From Alphaproteobacteria bacterium (GTDB lineage: Bacteria; Pseudomonadota; Alphaproteobacteria; Rhodobacterales; Rhodobacteraceae), in assembly GCA_030427405.1 (NCBI GenBank), contig JAUHXK010000006.1, positions 1 to 64,000 on the forward strand: a DNA stretch of 64,000 nucleotides, written 5' to 3'. Under the pieces are notes generated by a model. The model was not told the DNA's origin, searched no databases, and was given only the letters and a program-made list of their open reading frames with translations. Both the position numbers and the translations under genes were made by a program. Positions 35,522 to 44,054 of the stretch are shown here, piece after piece. The first letter of the stretch is position 1; each line of letters starts with the position of its first letter.

Positions 35522-36547
35522 TCAGTTGGTCCCCAGCGCATCCTTGAATGCGCTGCTTTGGACCGTGATATAGGCTTCTTCGCCGCCTGTCACATCCCGT
35601 GCGATAAAGAACACGGCGATTTTATGCTGTTCGGCCAGGTCCAAGCCTTTTTCCTGCCCCAGCGCCAGCATGGCCGTTGCCCAGGCATCCGCCATCATTG
35701 CCGTTTCGGCCAAAACCGTCACCGATGTCGTGCGGTGTGTGATCGGACGGCCCGTCGTCGGGTCGATGATGTGCGAGTAGCGCACGCCGTCCTGTTCAAA
35801 GAAGTTCTTGTAATCGCCCGACGTGGCCATGCCGAGGTTGTCCAGCGGCACGATCAGTTGCAGCGCCTGACTGCTGGTTTCGGGCTTTTCAACGCCAATG
35901 CGCCAGGTCTCGCCCTTGTCATTTTCGCCCATGGCAACAAGGTCACCACCAATCTCAACCATGTAGTTTTCGATCCCGGCATCGCGCAGGGTCCGGGCGA
36001 CCTGGTCTATTCCATATCCCTTGGCGATCGCTGACAGGTTGATCCCCACCGCCGGGTCCGACTTGGTCAGGGTTCCGGCTTCCGTATCCAGGCTCAGCAG
36101 GCGGGCCTGGCCGACCTGTTGCAGCGCCTGGTCAATCTCTGCATCCGAGGGCACCGGGTCCTCGGGCTTGCGTGGTCCAAAGCCCCAAAGTTCGATCAAT
36201 GGGCCCAGCGTAACGTCAAACGTGCCGTTGCTTTTGTCGTGGACCTCGTTGGCGGCCGCGATCACATGTGCGAATTCCCCGGACACCGCCGCGGGGTCGG
36301 TGCTGCCGGACGCGGAAAAAACCGAAACCTCGGAATTCGGGTCCCAGTTGGACATCTTTGCGTTGACGGCGGCCAATGTCTCTTCGACGGCGGCGGACAG
36401 GGCGGATGCGTCCAGATCGGAGCCAATGGCGGTGATGTTATACGTGGTGCCCATGGTTTCGCCGCCCAGGGAAACCACCTCTGGTTCGGCGTCGAACAAA
36501 CAGCCGGAAACAACAAGCGACAGGGCCAAAGCCGGCAATACGCGCAT
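35522..36547 (-). CDS. apbE: FAD:protein FMN transferase ApbE
   Basis: 341-aa lipoprotein with a lipobox ending at C16 (LVVSGC), so anchored to the inner-membrane periplasmic face. The ApbE core shows GETMGTTYNI at its start, GINLSAIAKGYGID, GGDLVA, SGDYKNFF and HIIDPTTGRP. It transfers FMN from FAD to the threonines of NqrB and NqrC in family members. AGGAGG lies 6 nt upstream of ATG 36547. Placed between nqrM and a small membrane-protein gene. Confidence 0.96.
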   Translation of the reverse strand: MRVLPALALSLVVSGCLFDAEPEVVSLGGETMGTTYNITAIGSDLDASALSAAVEETLAAVNAKMSNWDPNSEVSVFSASGSTDPAAVSGEFAHVIAAANEVHDKSNGTFDVTLGPLIELWGFGPRKPEDPVPSDAEIDQALQQVGQARLLSLDTEAGTLTKSDPAVGINLSAIAKGYGIDQVARTLRDAGIENYMVEIGGDLVAMGENDKGETWRIGVEKPETSSQALQLIVPLDNLGMATSGDYKNFFEQDGVRYSHIIDPTTGRPITHRTTSVTVLAETAMMADAWATAMLALGQEKGLDLAEQHKIAVFFIARDVTGGEEAYITVQSSAFKDALGTN

Positions 36548-36614
36548 GGGGCGACCTCCTGGGGAAAACCGTGACCGGCGTATGCCAGCGGCCTTGGGCA
36601 GAGTCAAACCGCGT

Positions 36615-36800
36615 TCACAGCTTCAGCGGCAGGAAGCCTAGCGCCAGCAGCCCCAGCGCCGCCGGGATACCAAACAGCCAGGCGCGTTTCTGCCAGCCAT
36701 CGGGTTGCTGTTTCCAGGCCTGGCGGAAATTGTGACCGCACACGACGACGATAAAGAAGATGATCGCGGCGATGGGCGGGGTCAGATCCAGGTTCTCCAA
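36615..36800 (-). CDS. Small membrane protein upstream of apbE
   Basis: 61-aa protein with two predicted membrane helices (residues about 8-24 and 42-58) separated by a polar loop (RQAWKQQPDGWQKRAW). No family recognised. It lies 67 nt before apbE in the same direction, and together with nqrM this suggests a role in Nqr maturation or membrane placement, which is inference only. Confidence 0.75.
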   Translation of the reverse strand: MENLDLTPPIAAIIFFIVVVCGHNFRQAWKQQPDGWQKRAWLFGIPAALGLLALGFLPLKL

Positions 36801-36922
36801 GGGTTGGATTTCCTTGTTACAGGGCAGAGTTGCGCCAGATTGTGAATTTGCACCCTATACAGGTTGTGTCTGAGCGCTAAGGTGGAAGGCATAGTCATAA
36901 CCGCCGAAGGAGGAGACCGCCC

Positions 36923-37447
36923 ATGGCCCCAAGCTCTTACCAGCCCCCGACGCGTGGCGACAAGCCCGAGACCGGCACCTATAGTCAAACGGCCGAGTCG
37001 AACCTGTCGCACACCCAAACGACAGTCGCAAAGCTGCTGGAAGGCAAAGGGGACGCGGTGTTTTCCGTCCGTCCGAATGAGACCATTCACGCGGTCGTGG
37101 ATATCCTCAAGGCAAAGCGCATCGGCGCGGTTGTCGTGACGGATCAGAACGGCACGCTAGAGGGTATCCTGTCGGAACGGGACATCGTGCGCCGCATGGC
37201 GGACACTCCGGGCCAGACCCTGCCGCAATCGGTGGGTGATCTGATGACGCGTGAGGTCAAGACCTGCGCGCCCGAAGACCTGCTGATGGATGTGTTGAAA
37301 ACCATGACCGAAGGGCGGTTTCGCCACATGCCGGTGCTGAGTGACGGTAACCTGCGCGGCGTCATCACGATAGGGGACGTGGTTCAGTACCGTCTTAAGG
37401 AACTGGAATACGAAGCCCTGCGCATGAAGCAGATGATCGTGGGCTGA
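36923..37447 (+). CDS. Two-CBS-domain protein
   Basis: 174-aa protein with a polar, probably disordered N-terminus (about 1-35) and two CBS domains: the first about 45-105 (ETIHAVVDILKAKRIGAVVV, ILSERDIVRRMA) and the second about 108-165 (VKTCAPEDLLMDVLK, HMPVLSDGNLRGVITIGDVV). CBS pairs bind adenine nucleotides and regulate partner proteins; stand-alone ones of this size are common. A strong GGAGGAG site precedes the ATG. Convergent with the polysaccharide kinase gene. Confidence 0.9.
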   Translation: MAPSSYQPPTRGDKPETGTYSQTAESNLSHTQTTVAKLLEGKGDAVFSVRPNETIHAVVDILKAKRIGAVVVTDQNGTLEGILSERDIVRRMADTPGQTLPQSVGDLMTREVKTCAPEDLLMDVLKTMTEGRFRHMPVLSDGNLRGVITIGDVVQYRLKELEYEALRMKQMIVG

Positions 37448-37456
37448 CCCACCCGG

Positions 37457-39517
37457 TCACACCTCGTAATAACGCGTGTGAACGCCATAGGCCTGCCCGG
37501 TGCGCTGGACCGGGCCGCGGGCCGGTTTCAGGTCCGACATCACCAGACCGGACACTTTCAGGTTAACGCTGGCAAGCTCGCGCAGCGCATCCTGCACGCA
37601 AGATTGCCCGGTTCTTTCGACCGCTACGGACAACAGGATCGCATCGGCCAACTGCCCCAACACGCGCGCATCGGGAACCGCCAACACCGGCGGACTGTCG
37701 ATCAGGATATGGTCATAATCCTTGCGCAGATCCTGAAGCATCCGGCCAAAAGCGGGCGAAGAAAACAGGTCCGCCGCGCTGCGGTCGCTGCGCTCACCCA
37801 TGAGAATATCGACACCCAACCGGCTGTCGGGCCGGATCAGCCTGTCCAACGCGGCGCCCTGTTCCATCGCCGAAACCAAACCGCCATCGGGGTTTTCGGA
37901 AAAGTAGTCACGAAAGGAAAGGCGGCGAATATCAGCCTCGATCAGCAAGACCGAGCGGCCAAGCCCCGCCAGGTTGTGCGCCAGCGAAATCGCGGTCGTG
38001 GTCTTGCCCTCATCGGGAACCGACGAGGTGCACAGGATGACCTTGGGCGGAAGCCCCTGCCCCGACAGCAAAAGCGATGTTCGCAGGTTCCGCGCGGCCT
38101 CGGCCAGGGGGGATGTCGGATGGCCTGCAAGATATTCCACCAATTGCCTGCGGTCGCGGATTGGGGCACGGGGCATATGCCCCAGAACCGCAACCCGCGT
38201 CGCCGATTCCAGTTGCTGCGCATCCGGGATACCGGACTTGTGGTAATTGGTCAGAAACAGAAAACACGCCGCCAGGGCCGCGCCGCACAGCATCCCGACG
38301 ATACCAAGGCGCAACGTCGCCGGCGCTATCTTGGTGCCCGGTGTCGCAGGCGAAATGATCCGGCTGTCCGCGGTCTGCAAACCACGCCGCAAAGTGGTTT
38401 CCTTGAGCCGGGTCAGAAATGTCTCATGCAGCAACGCGGTCGCACGGGCGTCACGTTCAACCTGTCGCTGCCGGGTCACGAGTGCAGTTGTCTCGGCAAT
38501 TTCGCCCTCCAGTCGCGCAATCGCCTGTTCCAGCATCAGGGCCTGTTCGTCCGTCAGCGACAGGTCGCGGTCTGCCCGTTTGGACAGCAGGGTCACGCGA
38601 TCGAAAAAAGCGGCCAACGCCGCGCCATCCCCGGCCTGCGCGTCCCGCGCCAACAGGTTCAGCGACCCGTCCTCTAGGTCCGCGTCGGTCAGCCCGGCCG
38701 GTCCGGTTGCCCGTAACGCACCAAGATGTGCCTTTTCCGCCAACAGCTGGCCCCGCCTTTGGCGCAGGGAATCGATCCTGTTCCGCGCCTCGCTCAGACG
38801 CCGGGCAGGCTCGTCTGCATTGGCCGTTTCCACCTGCGTCTGCAGATCGTGGAGAATGGCCTCCTGGTCGGTAAGGTCCTGTTCCAGCGTCACCACCCGT
38901 GCTGACAGCCAGTCAACGGCGGAATCGACGTCGGCGTGTTTCGTGTCAACCTGGCCCTGGACGAACAGCGATGCCAATGCGTTTGCCAGTTCGGCGGATT
39001 TGTCGGGGTCGGTGCTGGTGGCAACGATACTCAGCGCGTACGAGTTGCGGATATTGCTGATTGCAAAGGCCCGCCTGACCTCGGTGGCCACAGCGTTGGC
39101 GGTCTCGTCCGCGGCCGCAATCGGGGCGGGGTCGGCCCCCAGCCGCAAGGGGCCGGGACGTAACGCCGGGTTGAACTCGGGGTCACCGTCCAGGGACAGG
39201 TGGCTCACCAGATTTCGCATCATCTGATGCGAATTCAGGACCTCGATCTGTGTATTGATAGCGGAAAAGTCGCGTCCGAGTCCCGGAACCGGATGCGGCG
39301 CGCCGCCGCCCAGGTCCGGCGATTGATCCAGGATCAAGACGGCCTCGGATTGGTAGCGAGGGGTCAAAAGGAAACGCGCAGCCGCCAGGCCAAGTAACAA
39401 CCCAAGCGCGGCGGTCAATGCCAGGATCCATTTTCCACCCCACAGAACCGCCAGGGCCGCCACAACGTCTGTTGCGTCTTCGGCCCGTCCCGATACGGCC
39501 TCGCGCGATGCGGGCAT
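37457..39517 (-). CDS. Polysaccharide chain-length/BY-kinase (Wzz-Wzc type)
   Basis: 686-aa inner-membrane protein of the Wzc/ExoP type. Two membrane helices (about 30-52 and 404-425) bracket a large periplasmic coiled-coil region with Wzz character. The cytoplasmic bacterial tyrosine kinase domain has Walker A SSVPDEGKTTT, Walker A' LLIEADIRR and Walker B ILIDSPPVL. Tyrosines near the end (Y677, Y683, Y684) can serve as autophosphorylation sites. It controls polymer length and export and is 1 nt from the sugar transferase gene, so it belongs to the exopolysaccharide locus. Confidence 0.95.
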   Translation of the reverse strand: MPASREAVSGRAEDATDVVAALAVLWGGKWILALTAALGLLLGLAAARFLLTPRYQSEAVLILDQSPDLGGGAPHPVPGLGRDFSAINTQIEVLNSHQMMRNLVSHLSLDGDPEFNPALRPGPLRLGADPAPIAAADETANAVATEVRRAFAISNIRNSYALSIVATSTDPDKSAELANALASLFVQGQVDTKHADVDSAVDWLSARVVTLEQDLTDQEAILHDLQTQVETANADEPARRLSEARNRIDSLRQRRGQLLAEKAHLGALRATGPAGLTDADLEDGSLNLLARDAQAGDGAALAAFFDRVTLLSKRADRDLSLTDEQALMLEQAIARLEGEIAETTALVTRQRQVERDARATALLHETFLTRLKETTLRRGLQTADSRIISPATPGTKIAPATLRLGIVGMLCGAALAACFLFLTNYHKSGIPDAQQLESATRVAVLGHMPRAPIRDRRQLVEYLAGHPTSPLAEAARNLRTSLLLSGQGLPPKVILCTSSVPDEGKTTTAISLAHNLAGLGRSVLLIEADIRRLSFRDYFSENPDGGLVSAMEQGAALDRLIRPDSRLGVDILMGERSDRSAADLFSSPAFGRMLQDLRKDYDHILIDSPPVLAVPDARVLGQLADAILLSVAVERTGQSCVQDALRELASVNLKVSGLVMSDLKPARGPVQRTGQAYGVHTRYYEV

Positions 39518-39518
39518 C

Positions 39519-40181
39519 CTATGCCCCCTTCAGGCCAAAAACGGTGCGAATCGTGTGCAGGAAAATCCGAACTTCCTGCCCCAGGCACTGATTGTTGATA
39601 TAGCGGATATCCGTGCGGACCTTGGCGGCCACGGCGTCTGCGCCCTGCGCGTACCCGATCTGGGTTTGGGCCAAACCGCTGATGCCGGGCCGGACACGGC
39701 AACGCGCCCGGTACCCCGGAACATGGCGCACATAATAGCGCGCGTGGTGGATGTAATCCGGTCGTGGCCCGATCAGGCTCATCTCGCCGCTCAGAACATT
39801 CAGTATCTGCGGCAATTCATCCAGCCGCGACCGCCGCAAGCAGTGGCCAAACACAGGTATGCGGTGACTTTCCACAGGGTCAAAAGCCCTGCGGTCTGTT
39901 CCTGATCCCGGAACCATTGACCGGAACTTGTGGACGACAAAGGGCCTGCATTTGCGCCCCATCCGGATCTGCGAATAAAAGACCGGGCCCGGGTTGAAGA
40001 TCGGGTTCAGCACAAAAAGTACCGCCGCCAGGCACAGCAATACAGGCAACAAAAGCAAGGAAACGACGATGTCGGTTCCGCGCTTTACGGCGAAGAACCA
40101 CGGAAGGGGCCGGGCCTGTCTGACAGGTGCTGAAAATATTGGCTTGGCGGGGGTCAGTGCCGTGTATTCCGAGTTCACCAT
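39519..40181 (-). CDS. Initiating sugar transferase (ExoY/WcaJ type)
   Basis: 220-aa membrane enzyme that transfers a sugar-1-phosphate to undecaprenyl phosphate and starts repeat-unit assembly. A hydrophobic hairpin (about 35-62) precedes the catalytic region with KFRSMV, RLDELPQILNVLSGEMSLIGPRPD and PGISGLAQTQIG, all typical of this polyprenol phosphotransferase family. Short N-terminus without extra helices, so the ExoY-like (monotopic) form. First gene of a two-gene unit with the BY-kinase. Confidence 0.95.
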   Translation of the reverse strand: MVNSEYTALTPAKPIFSAPVRQARPLPWFFAVKRGTDIVVSLLLLPVLLCLAAVLFVLNPIFNPGPVFYSQIRMGRKCRPFVVHKFRSMVPGSGTDRRAFDPVESHRIPVFGHCLRRSRLDELPQILNVLSGEMSLIGPRPDYIHHARYYVRHVPGYRARCRVRPGISGLAQTQIGYAQGADAVAAKVRTDIRYINNQCLGQEVRIFLHTIRTVFGLKGA

Positions 40182-40270
40182 GGTCCTCCTGATCAGTGCC
40201 GGGCTGACCGAAACATGGCCGGTCCCCGCGTGCCTAGGAGCGAGTGTCGGGAGGGAATGGTAAATTTATC

Positions 40271-40282
40271 GTTAACCTTAAC
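40271..40282. promoter_or_regulatory. GTTAA-CC-TTAAC inverted repeat upstream of sugar transferase
   Basis: A perfect 12-nt inverted repeat with 5-bp arms in AT-rich sequence 90 bp upstream of the sugar-transferase ATG. It could be an operator or part of a promoter. A looser GGTTA/TAACC pair occurs upstream of the RfaH-like gene (43533-43551), so a shared regulator is conceivable. Confidence 0.3.
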
Positions 40283-40350
40283 AAGGTGTTATGATATTTT
40301 GCCGCGTGAAAGCTCTCACGAACCAAGATGGAAGAGCTTTTGAATGAAAT

Positions 40351-41142
40351 TCACTCAGAAGCCGGATCGTCCGTGGTGTCGCCGGTGGTGTGAAAGCGAA
40401 TCTCGCCGGGCCGGATTTCAGCGGCGGTCAGACGATCGGTGGCAAAAGCGCCGGTATCGACCGAGATCACCTGCCGGTATATCCGGGGCGTCGCGACAAT
40501 GGTATGACCGTGGATCACCCATTGCCCGTCGGTCCGCGGATCAAGGAAGAACCGGGGATGGCCCCACAGGCAGACCTCGCGGGTCTGGTCCTGAAGGGAA
40601 AGGGCCGGATCGAATGCCGCATGCACTGCGGTCACGTTCCCGCTGGTCCAGGTCAGTGGCCTGTTCCTGAGCCAGGTCAGCAGCGGTTCGCCGACGGTAT
40701 CGCGCAACCGGCCGGCAAGCGCTATGGCGTCGGCGCCGGATACCGGTTCGGTCACGTCCGTCAACCCGAATGACGCCAGCGTCTGCAGGCCGCCATTGTG
40801 CAACCACAGGCCGCCCATGCGCTTGGGGTCGTCAATAAAGCGCAGCATCATTTCCTCGTGGTTTCCCAAAAGGCATATGAACGATTGCGGCGATCCATTG
40901 GACAGACCCTGCAAACGGTTCAAAACCTGCGCGCCCTGGCCGCCGCGGTCGATGTAATCACCGACAAAAACAACCGGATGGTCCGGCTCTAACTGGCCAA
41001 GCAGCGTTTCCAGCAGGTCCAGCCGCCCGTGAATGTCACCGACGACAAAGAAAGGCTCGGCCGGGGCGATGTCGGCCAGGTCCGCGCCGTGATCCCGGGC
41101 GGTGCCGCGTGAAACAAGCCTTTTGATCCAATCCGTAATCAT
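40351..41142 (-). CDS. PPP-family metallophosphoesterase
   Basis: 263-aa phosphatase with the three core motifs of Ser/Thr phosphatases: GDIHGR (35-40), GDYIDRG (61-67) and GNHEE (93-97), plus later H residues in HAAFD, WGHPR and HGHT. It may dephosphorylate proteins or nucleotides (ApaH-like members hydrolyse Ap4A). Its place beside a BY-kinase locus is suggestive, but BY-kinase partners are usually low-molecular-weight or PHP phosphatases, so linkage is uncertain. Confidence 0.9.
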   Translation of the reverse strand: MITDWIKRLVSRGTARDHGADLADIAPAEPFFVVGDIHGRLDLLETLLGQLEPDHPVVFVGDYIDRGGQGAQVLNRLQGLSNGSPQSFICLLGNHEEMMLRFIDDPKRMGGLWLHNGGLQTLASFGLTDVTEPVSGADAIALAGRLRDTVGEPLLTWLRNRPLTWTSGNVTAVHAAFDPALSLQDQTREVCLWGHPRFFLDPRTDGQWVIHGHTIVATPRIYRQVISVDTGAFATDRLTAAEIRPGEIRFHTTGDTTDDPASE

Positions 41143-41299
41143 CCTATCCGATCACTACCTTGGCGGGCTTTTGGCGGCAATCGTCAAGTTGGCCCCTGGC
41201 CCAAGTCGGCGGTTCGTGAACGATCCGTCAAACCGGCGTTCGGGCAACGACCGGGGCCCCGCGGCTAATGTGGCGCCGTCAAGAAACAGGAGAATCTCG

Positions 41300-41563
41300 G
41301 TGCCTTCCACTACATTCAAACCCCAATCCGGCTGGACTGCCGTGAACCGTCATACGGCCGATGCGGATCAGGACATTCTACTGAGCAATGTCAGCGGCGC
41401 ATCCGTCCGGTTCGAAATCACCCAAGACGATGGCCTTCCCGCGCTTGATCCAGCATCTGGGCACATGGTGCAACCGGGCCGGTCAGTGGCCATGCAGCTG
41501 AAGTCGGGCGAGCGGATGTGGCTGGTGGGCGACGACGCTCAGGCCACCCTGTTGGTGGGCTGA
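41300..41563 (+). CDS. Small phage-like hypothetical protein
   Basis: 87-aa protein starting at GTG 41300 with AGGAG 8 nt upstream. It is beta-rich (ASVRFEITQDDG, SVAMQLKSGERMWLVGDD) and lacks a signal peptide. No family recognised, but small beta-rich proteins of this kind often precede tail or head-decoration genes in phages. It ends 2 nt before the phage-tail-like gene and the two are surely co-transcribed. Confidence 0.68.
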   Translation: MPSTTFKPQSGWTAVNRHTADADQDILLSNVSGASVRFEITQDDGLPALDPASGHMVQPGRSVAMQLKSGERMWLVGDDAQATLLVG

Positions 41564-41565
41564 CG

Positions 41566-42903
41566 ATGAGGCTCGCCAGTAGGTTCAGGAACGGCCGGTT
41601 CGCTTGCAGCAGGCGCACCGCACCCGCAAACAATCCGTGGGCCGCTTATGCGGCAAACAGTGCGATCCCCGACATATTCGCCGATTTCCGGGGTGGTGTG
41701 TACAAGGGGTTGGGCCCTCAACAGACTGCCTTTGAGCAGGTTCTTGCCTTTTCGCGCGGCTCATCGGGGGCATTTACGGATGCGTCAGGCACGCTGGTTC
41801 ACGCCGGGCCAGACGTACCGCGGATGGATCATGTCCTGGAAAATGGCCAATGGGCTGCGCGTGGTCTGTTGCTGGAAAGCGAAACGCGGAGCAATGCCCT
41901 GAAGTGGTCGGCAGATTTTCACAACCCTGTCTGGACCGCATCCCGCGCCAGCGTCGCCGCCAATGCCGGACGTGCGCCTGATGGCGCCATGACCGCATGC
42001 CAATTGACCAGCACCACCGCTTCGTTTGATGGTGCGATACGTCAGTCCGCCAGCTATTCCACAGGCGAAACACTAAGCTTTTCGGTCTATGGCAAAGCGG
42101 GCGACCGGGCCTTTTTGTTCCTGCGGGAGCGGACGAATGGGTTTGCCAAGGACAGCTATTTCGACTTGCAGAACGGCACGCTGGGCATAGTGAACTCTGT
42201 CCATTCCGCCCGGATAGAAAACGTCGGGTCAGGATGGTTCAGGTGTTCGGTCACCGTCACGGCGACCCGAACCGCCACGTCGGATTTCGAGATCTATAAT
42301 TCCGAGGACAATGCAAATACCGCCTCAGCGCAGCCTGGGTTCACCCATATCTGGGGCGCGCAACTGGAGCGCGGCGCGACGGCATCATCCTATATCGCAA
42401 CCCAAGACACGGTTGCGACGCGAAGCGCGGACAATCTGACTTTGCTGCCCGGGCAATTGGTTGACCCGGTGGCAGATGGCGGCGTGTCCCTTCTGGTGCG
42501 CGGCGACGCGCATGTCCTGCCGGGTGCCGCCCCGGTGCAAATTGCCCGGTGGGGCAACGAGAGCGGCGATCGGATCAAGATCGAAATTGTTGCGGATGGG
42601 GCCAGTGCCGGACAGTTGGGCCTGACGCAGTCTACCGGCGGTACGACGGCCGTTCTGGCCTCGTCGCCCGGAACGGTCGGCCCGGGCGTTCACCAGCCCT
42701 TTGCGATTGCCTCGCGCCACGGTGAGACCCTGGCAGAGGGCGTGGCCGCCGGTCAAATTCTGGGTCCGGTCGCAACCCAGGGTATCCCGGATATCGGAAC
42801 GGGGCCTTTGGTGCTGGGGCCGGGAATGATGGGGCATCTCGCCCAGATCGGCGTTTGGCGCGGCGACCGCGACGCCGAAGCGATTGCCGCCGTGCCGATG
42901 TAA
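41566..42903 (+). CDS. Phage tail/fibre-like protein
   Basis: 445-aa protein whose middle carries the pattern common in phage tail-fibre or head-spike proteins: an early PRMDHVLENGQW-ARGLLLESE segment, a jelly-roll-like carbohydrate-binding region (about 120-270) ending in GAQLERGATASSYIAT, and a C-terminal lectin-like segment. There is no signal peptide. No other phage gene is near, so it may be a domesticated remnant or a cell-surface/glycan-binding protein. The start follows the preceding gene by 2 nt. Its position within the polysaccharide locus may reflect a glycan-binding role (inference). Confidence 0.75.
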   Translation: MRLASRFRNGRFACSRRTAPANNPWAAYAANSAIPDIFADFRGGVYKGLGPQQTAFEQVLAFSRGSSGAFTDASGTLVHAGPDVPRMDHVLENGQWAARGLLLESETRSNALKWSADFHNPVWTASRASVAANAGRAPDGAMTACQLTSTTASFDGAIRQSASYSTGETLSFSVYGKAGDRAFLFLRERTNGFAKDSYFDLQNGTLGIVNSVHSARIENVGSGWFRCSVTVTATRTATSDFEIYNSEDNANTASAQPGFTHIWGAQLERGATASSYIATQDTVATRSADNLTLLPGQLVDPVADGGVSLLVRGDAHVLPGAAPVQIARWGNESGDRIKIEIVADGASAGQLGLTQSTGGTTAVLASSPGTVGPGVHQPFAIASRHGETLAEGVAAGQILGPVATQGIPDIGTGPLVLGPGMMGHLAQIGVWRGDRDAEAIAAVPM

Positions 42904-42909
42904 CGGGCG

Positions 42910-43494
42910 TTACGCGGGGATGGGGTGCGGTGTCCTGTCGACATCTTCGCCGGAAACAGAGGTGCGCACGTCGCGCCCCATCACACGGATCAGCAGATTG
43001 ACCCGATCCTGCGGCTCAAGCCGGTCAATACGCGACACCATACCGGCGAAAGGTCCGGCCAGGACCCGTACCGTGTCGCCCACATTCAGCGAAAGATCCT
43101 GAACAAATCGCCCGTCATCGTCACACCTGCTTTGCAGCCCGGCGATGAATGCAGGCGGCAGCGGCTGTGGTGCCTGCCCCGGCCCGGTCACAATCCGGCT
43201 TACGCCGCGCGTTGCGTTTATCGCCTGCCAGCCGGGGCGGCGCGGATCAAAATGAACAAACAGATAGCCCGGAAACAGGGGGCGCGCATCAGTCTTGTAC
43301 CGGTTCGCCCGCCGTATGGTTTCAAGCCGAGTGGGTGAAAAACACGTATACCCCTGCCGCAACAGGTTGCGTTCGGCAATCAGGCGCATGTTGGGGCGCA
43401 GCTGGACGGCAAACCAGTTATCCCAACGTGCCGAGGTCGCACCAAAACCCGGATCAGTTGCCTCTTTTTCAGATGTACGTTTTGCGGGGTTCAT
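42910..43494 (-). CDS. RfaH/NusG-like transcription antiterminator
   Basis: 194-aa NusG-family paralogue. The NGN domain begins WFAVQLRPNMRLIAERNLLRQGY and includes PLFPGYLFVHFDP; the KOW domain holds VGDTVRVLAGPFAGMVSRID. Dedicated paralogues such as RfaH bind paused RNA polymerase at ops sites and allow long polysaccharide operons to be read through. It is divergent from the plus-strand operon, and an ops-like sequence lies in the shared 263-bp region. Confidence 0.92.
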   Translation of the reverse strand: MNPAKRTSEKEATDPGFGATSARWDNWFAVQLRPNMRLIAERNLLRQGYTCFSPTRLETIRRANRYKTDARPLFPGYLFVHFDPRRPGWQAINATRGVSRIVTGPGQAPQPLPPAFIAGLQSRCDDDGRFVQDLSLNVGDTVRVLAGPFAGMVSRIDRLEPQDRVNLLIRVMGRDVRTSVSGEDVDRTPHPIPA

Positions 43495-43719
43495 GCCGAC
43501 GCCTCCAGTTTTACCCGAAGGTTGTCGAAATTGGTTAACAATACCCTAACCGATTGAAGGGGAACCGACATCTCGGGGGAAATTTCGATTGCGGAAATTG
43601 TGATTAAAGCGACTACTTCGCACAAGATACAACTTTAACGATTGAAATCTGATCTTTTGGCTGCAATGATCCGGGCAAATCACATACCCCCAGAAGTACG
43701 CCCTGCAGGCACTTCCGGT

Positions 43720-43727
43720 GCGGTAGC
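43720..43727 (+). promoter_or_regulatory. ops-like element in polysaccharide operon leader
   Basis: GCGGTAGC matches the core of the E. coli ops/JUMPstart pausing element (GGCGGTAGC) in the transcribed orientation, 30 nt before the first ORF of the operon and opposite the RfaH-like gene. In E. coli this 8-nt core folds as a small hairpin in the non-template strand and recruits RfaH. The match is short; an 8-mer is expected by chance about twice in a window this size counting both strands. Confidence 0.4.
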
Positions 43728-43757
43728 CGTTGAGCCAGCGTATTTGCCAAATTGACG

Positions 43758-44039
43758 ATGACAAAAACAAAATCCGATACGGATGGGCCTGCCGTGACTG
43801 GCAAGCAAATCCGTGCAGCCAGGGGTGCATTGAATTGGTCGGTACGCGACCTGGCCGAACGGTCTGGGGTGGGTGCTGCAACCATCACGCGGTACGAGGC
43901 TATCGAAGGCGTGCCCCGGTCGCGCAAGGACAACCTGCACAAGCTGCGCCGGGTCCTCGAAAGACAAGGCATCCGTTTCGTGAACGACCGCAGAACCTCA
44001 TTTGGTCTGCTGTTTGACATTCCATCGGCCCGCGACTGA
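43758..44039 (+). CDS. Small helix-turn-helix regulator (Xre-like)
   Basis: 93-aa protein with an Xre-type helix-turn-helix (GKQIRAARGALNWSVRDLA, then SGVGAATITRYE) and a short C-terminal tail. ATG 43758 is used; a TTG two codons upstream is the alternative. It is the first gene of the plus-strand polysaccharide operon, 16 nt before the glycosyltransferase, so local regulation is likely. The target is unknown. Confidence 0.85.
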   Translation: MTKTKSDTDGPAVTGKQIRAARGALNWSVRDLAERSGVGAATITRYEAIEGVPRSRKDNLHKLRRVLERQGIRFVNDRRTSFGLLFDIPSARD

Positions 44040-44054
44040 CGCAGAATTGAGTTC

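Noticed and set aside
37439-37452. GTGGG-CTGA-CCCAC hairpin over the CBS gene stop
   Set aside because: Five-bp stem without T-run; too weak to call.
40305-40340. Hairpins AAAGCTCT/AGAGCTTT and CGTGA/TCACG after the PPP phosphatase gene as terminator
   Set aside because: Stems are short or overlapping and no T-run follows on the coding strand, so termination is not supported.
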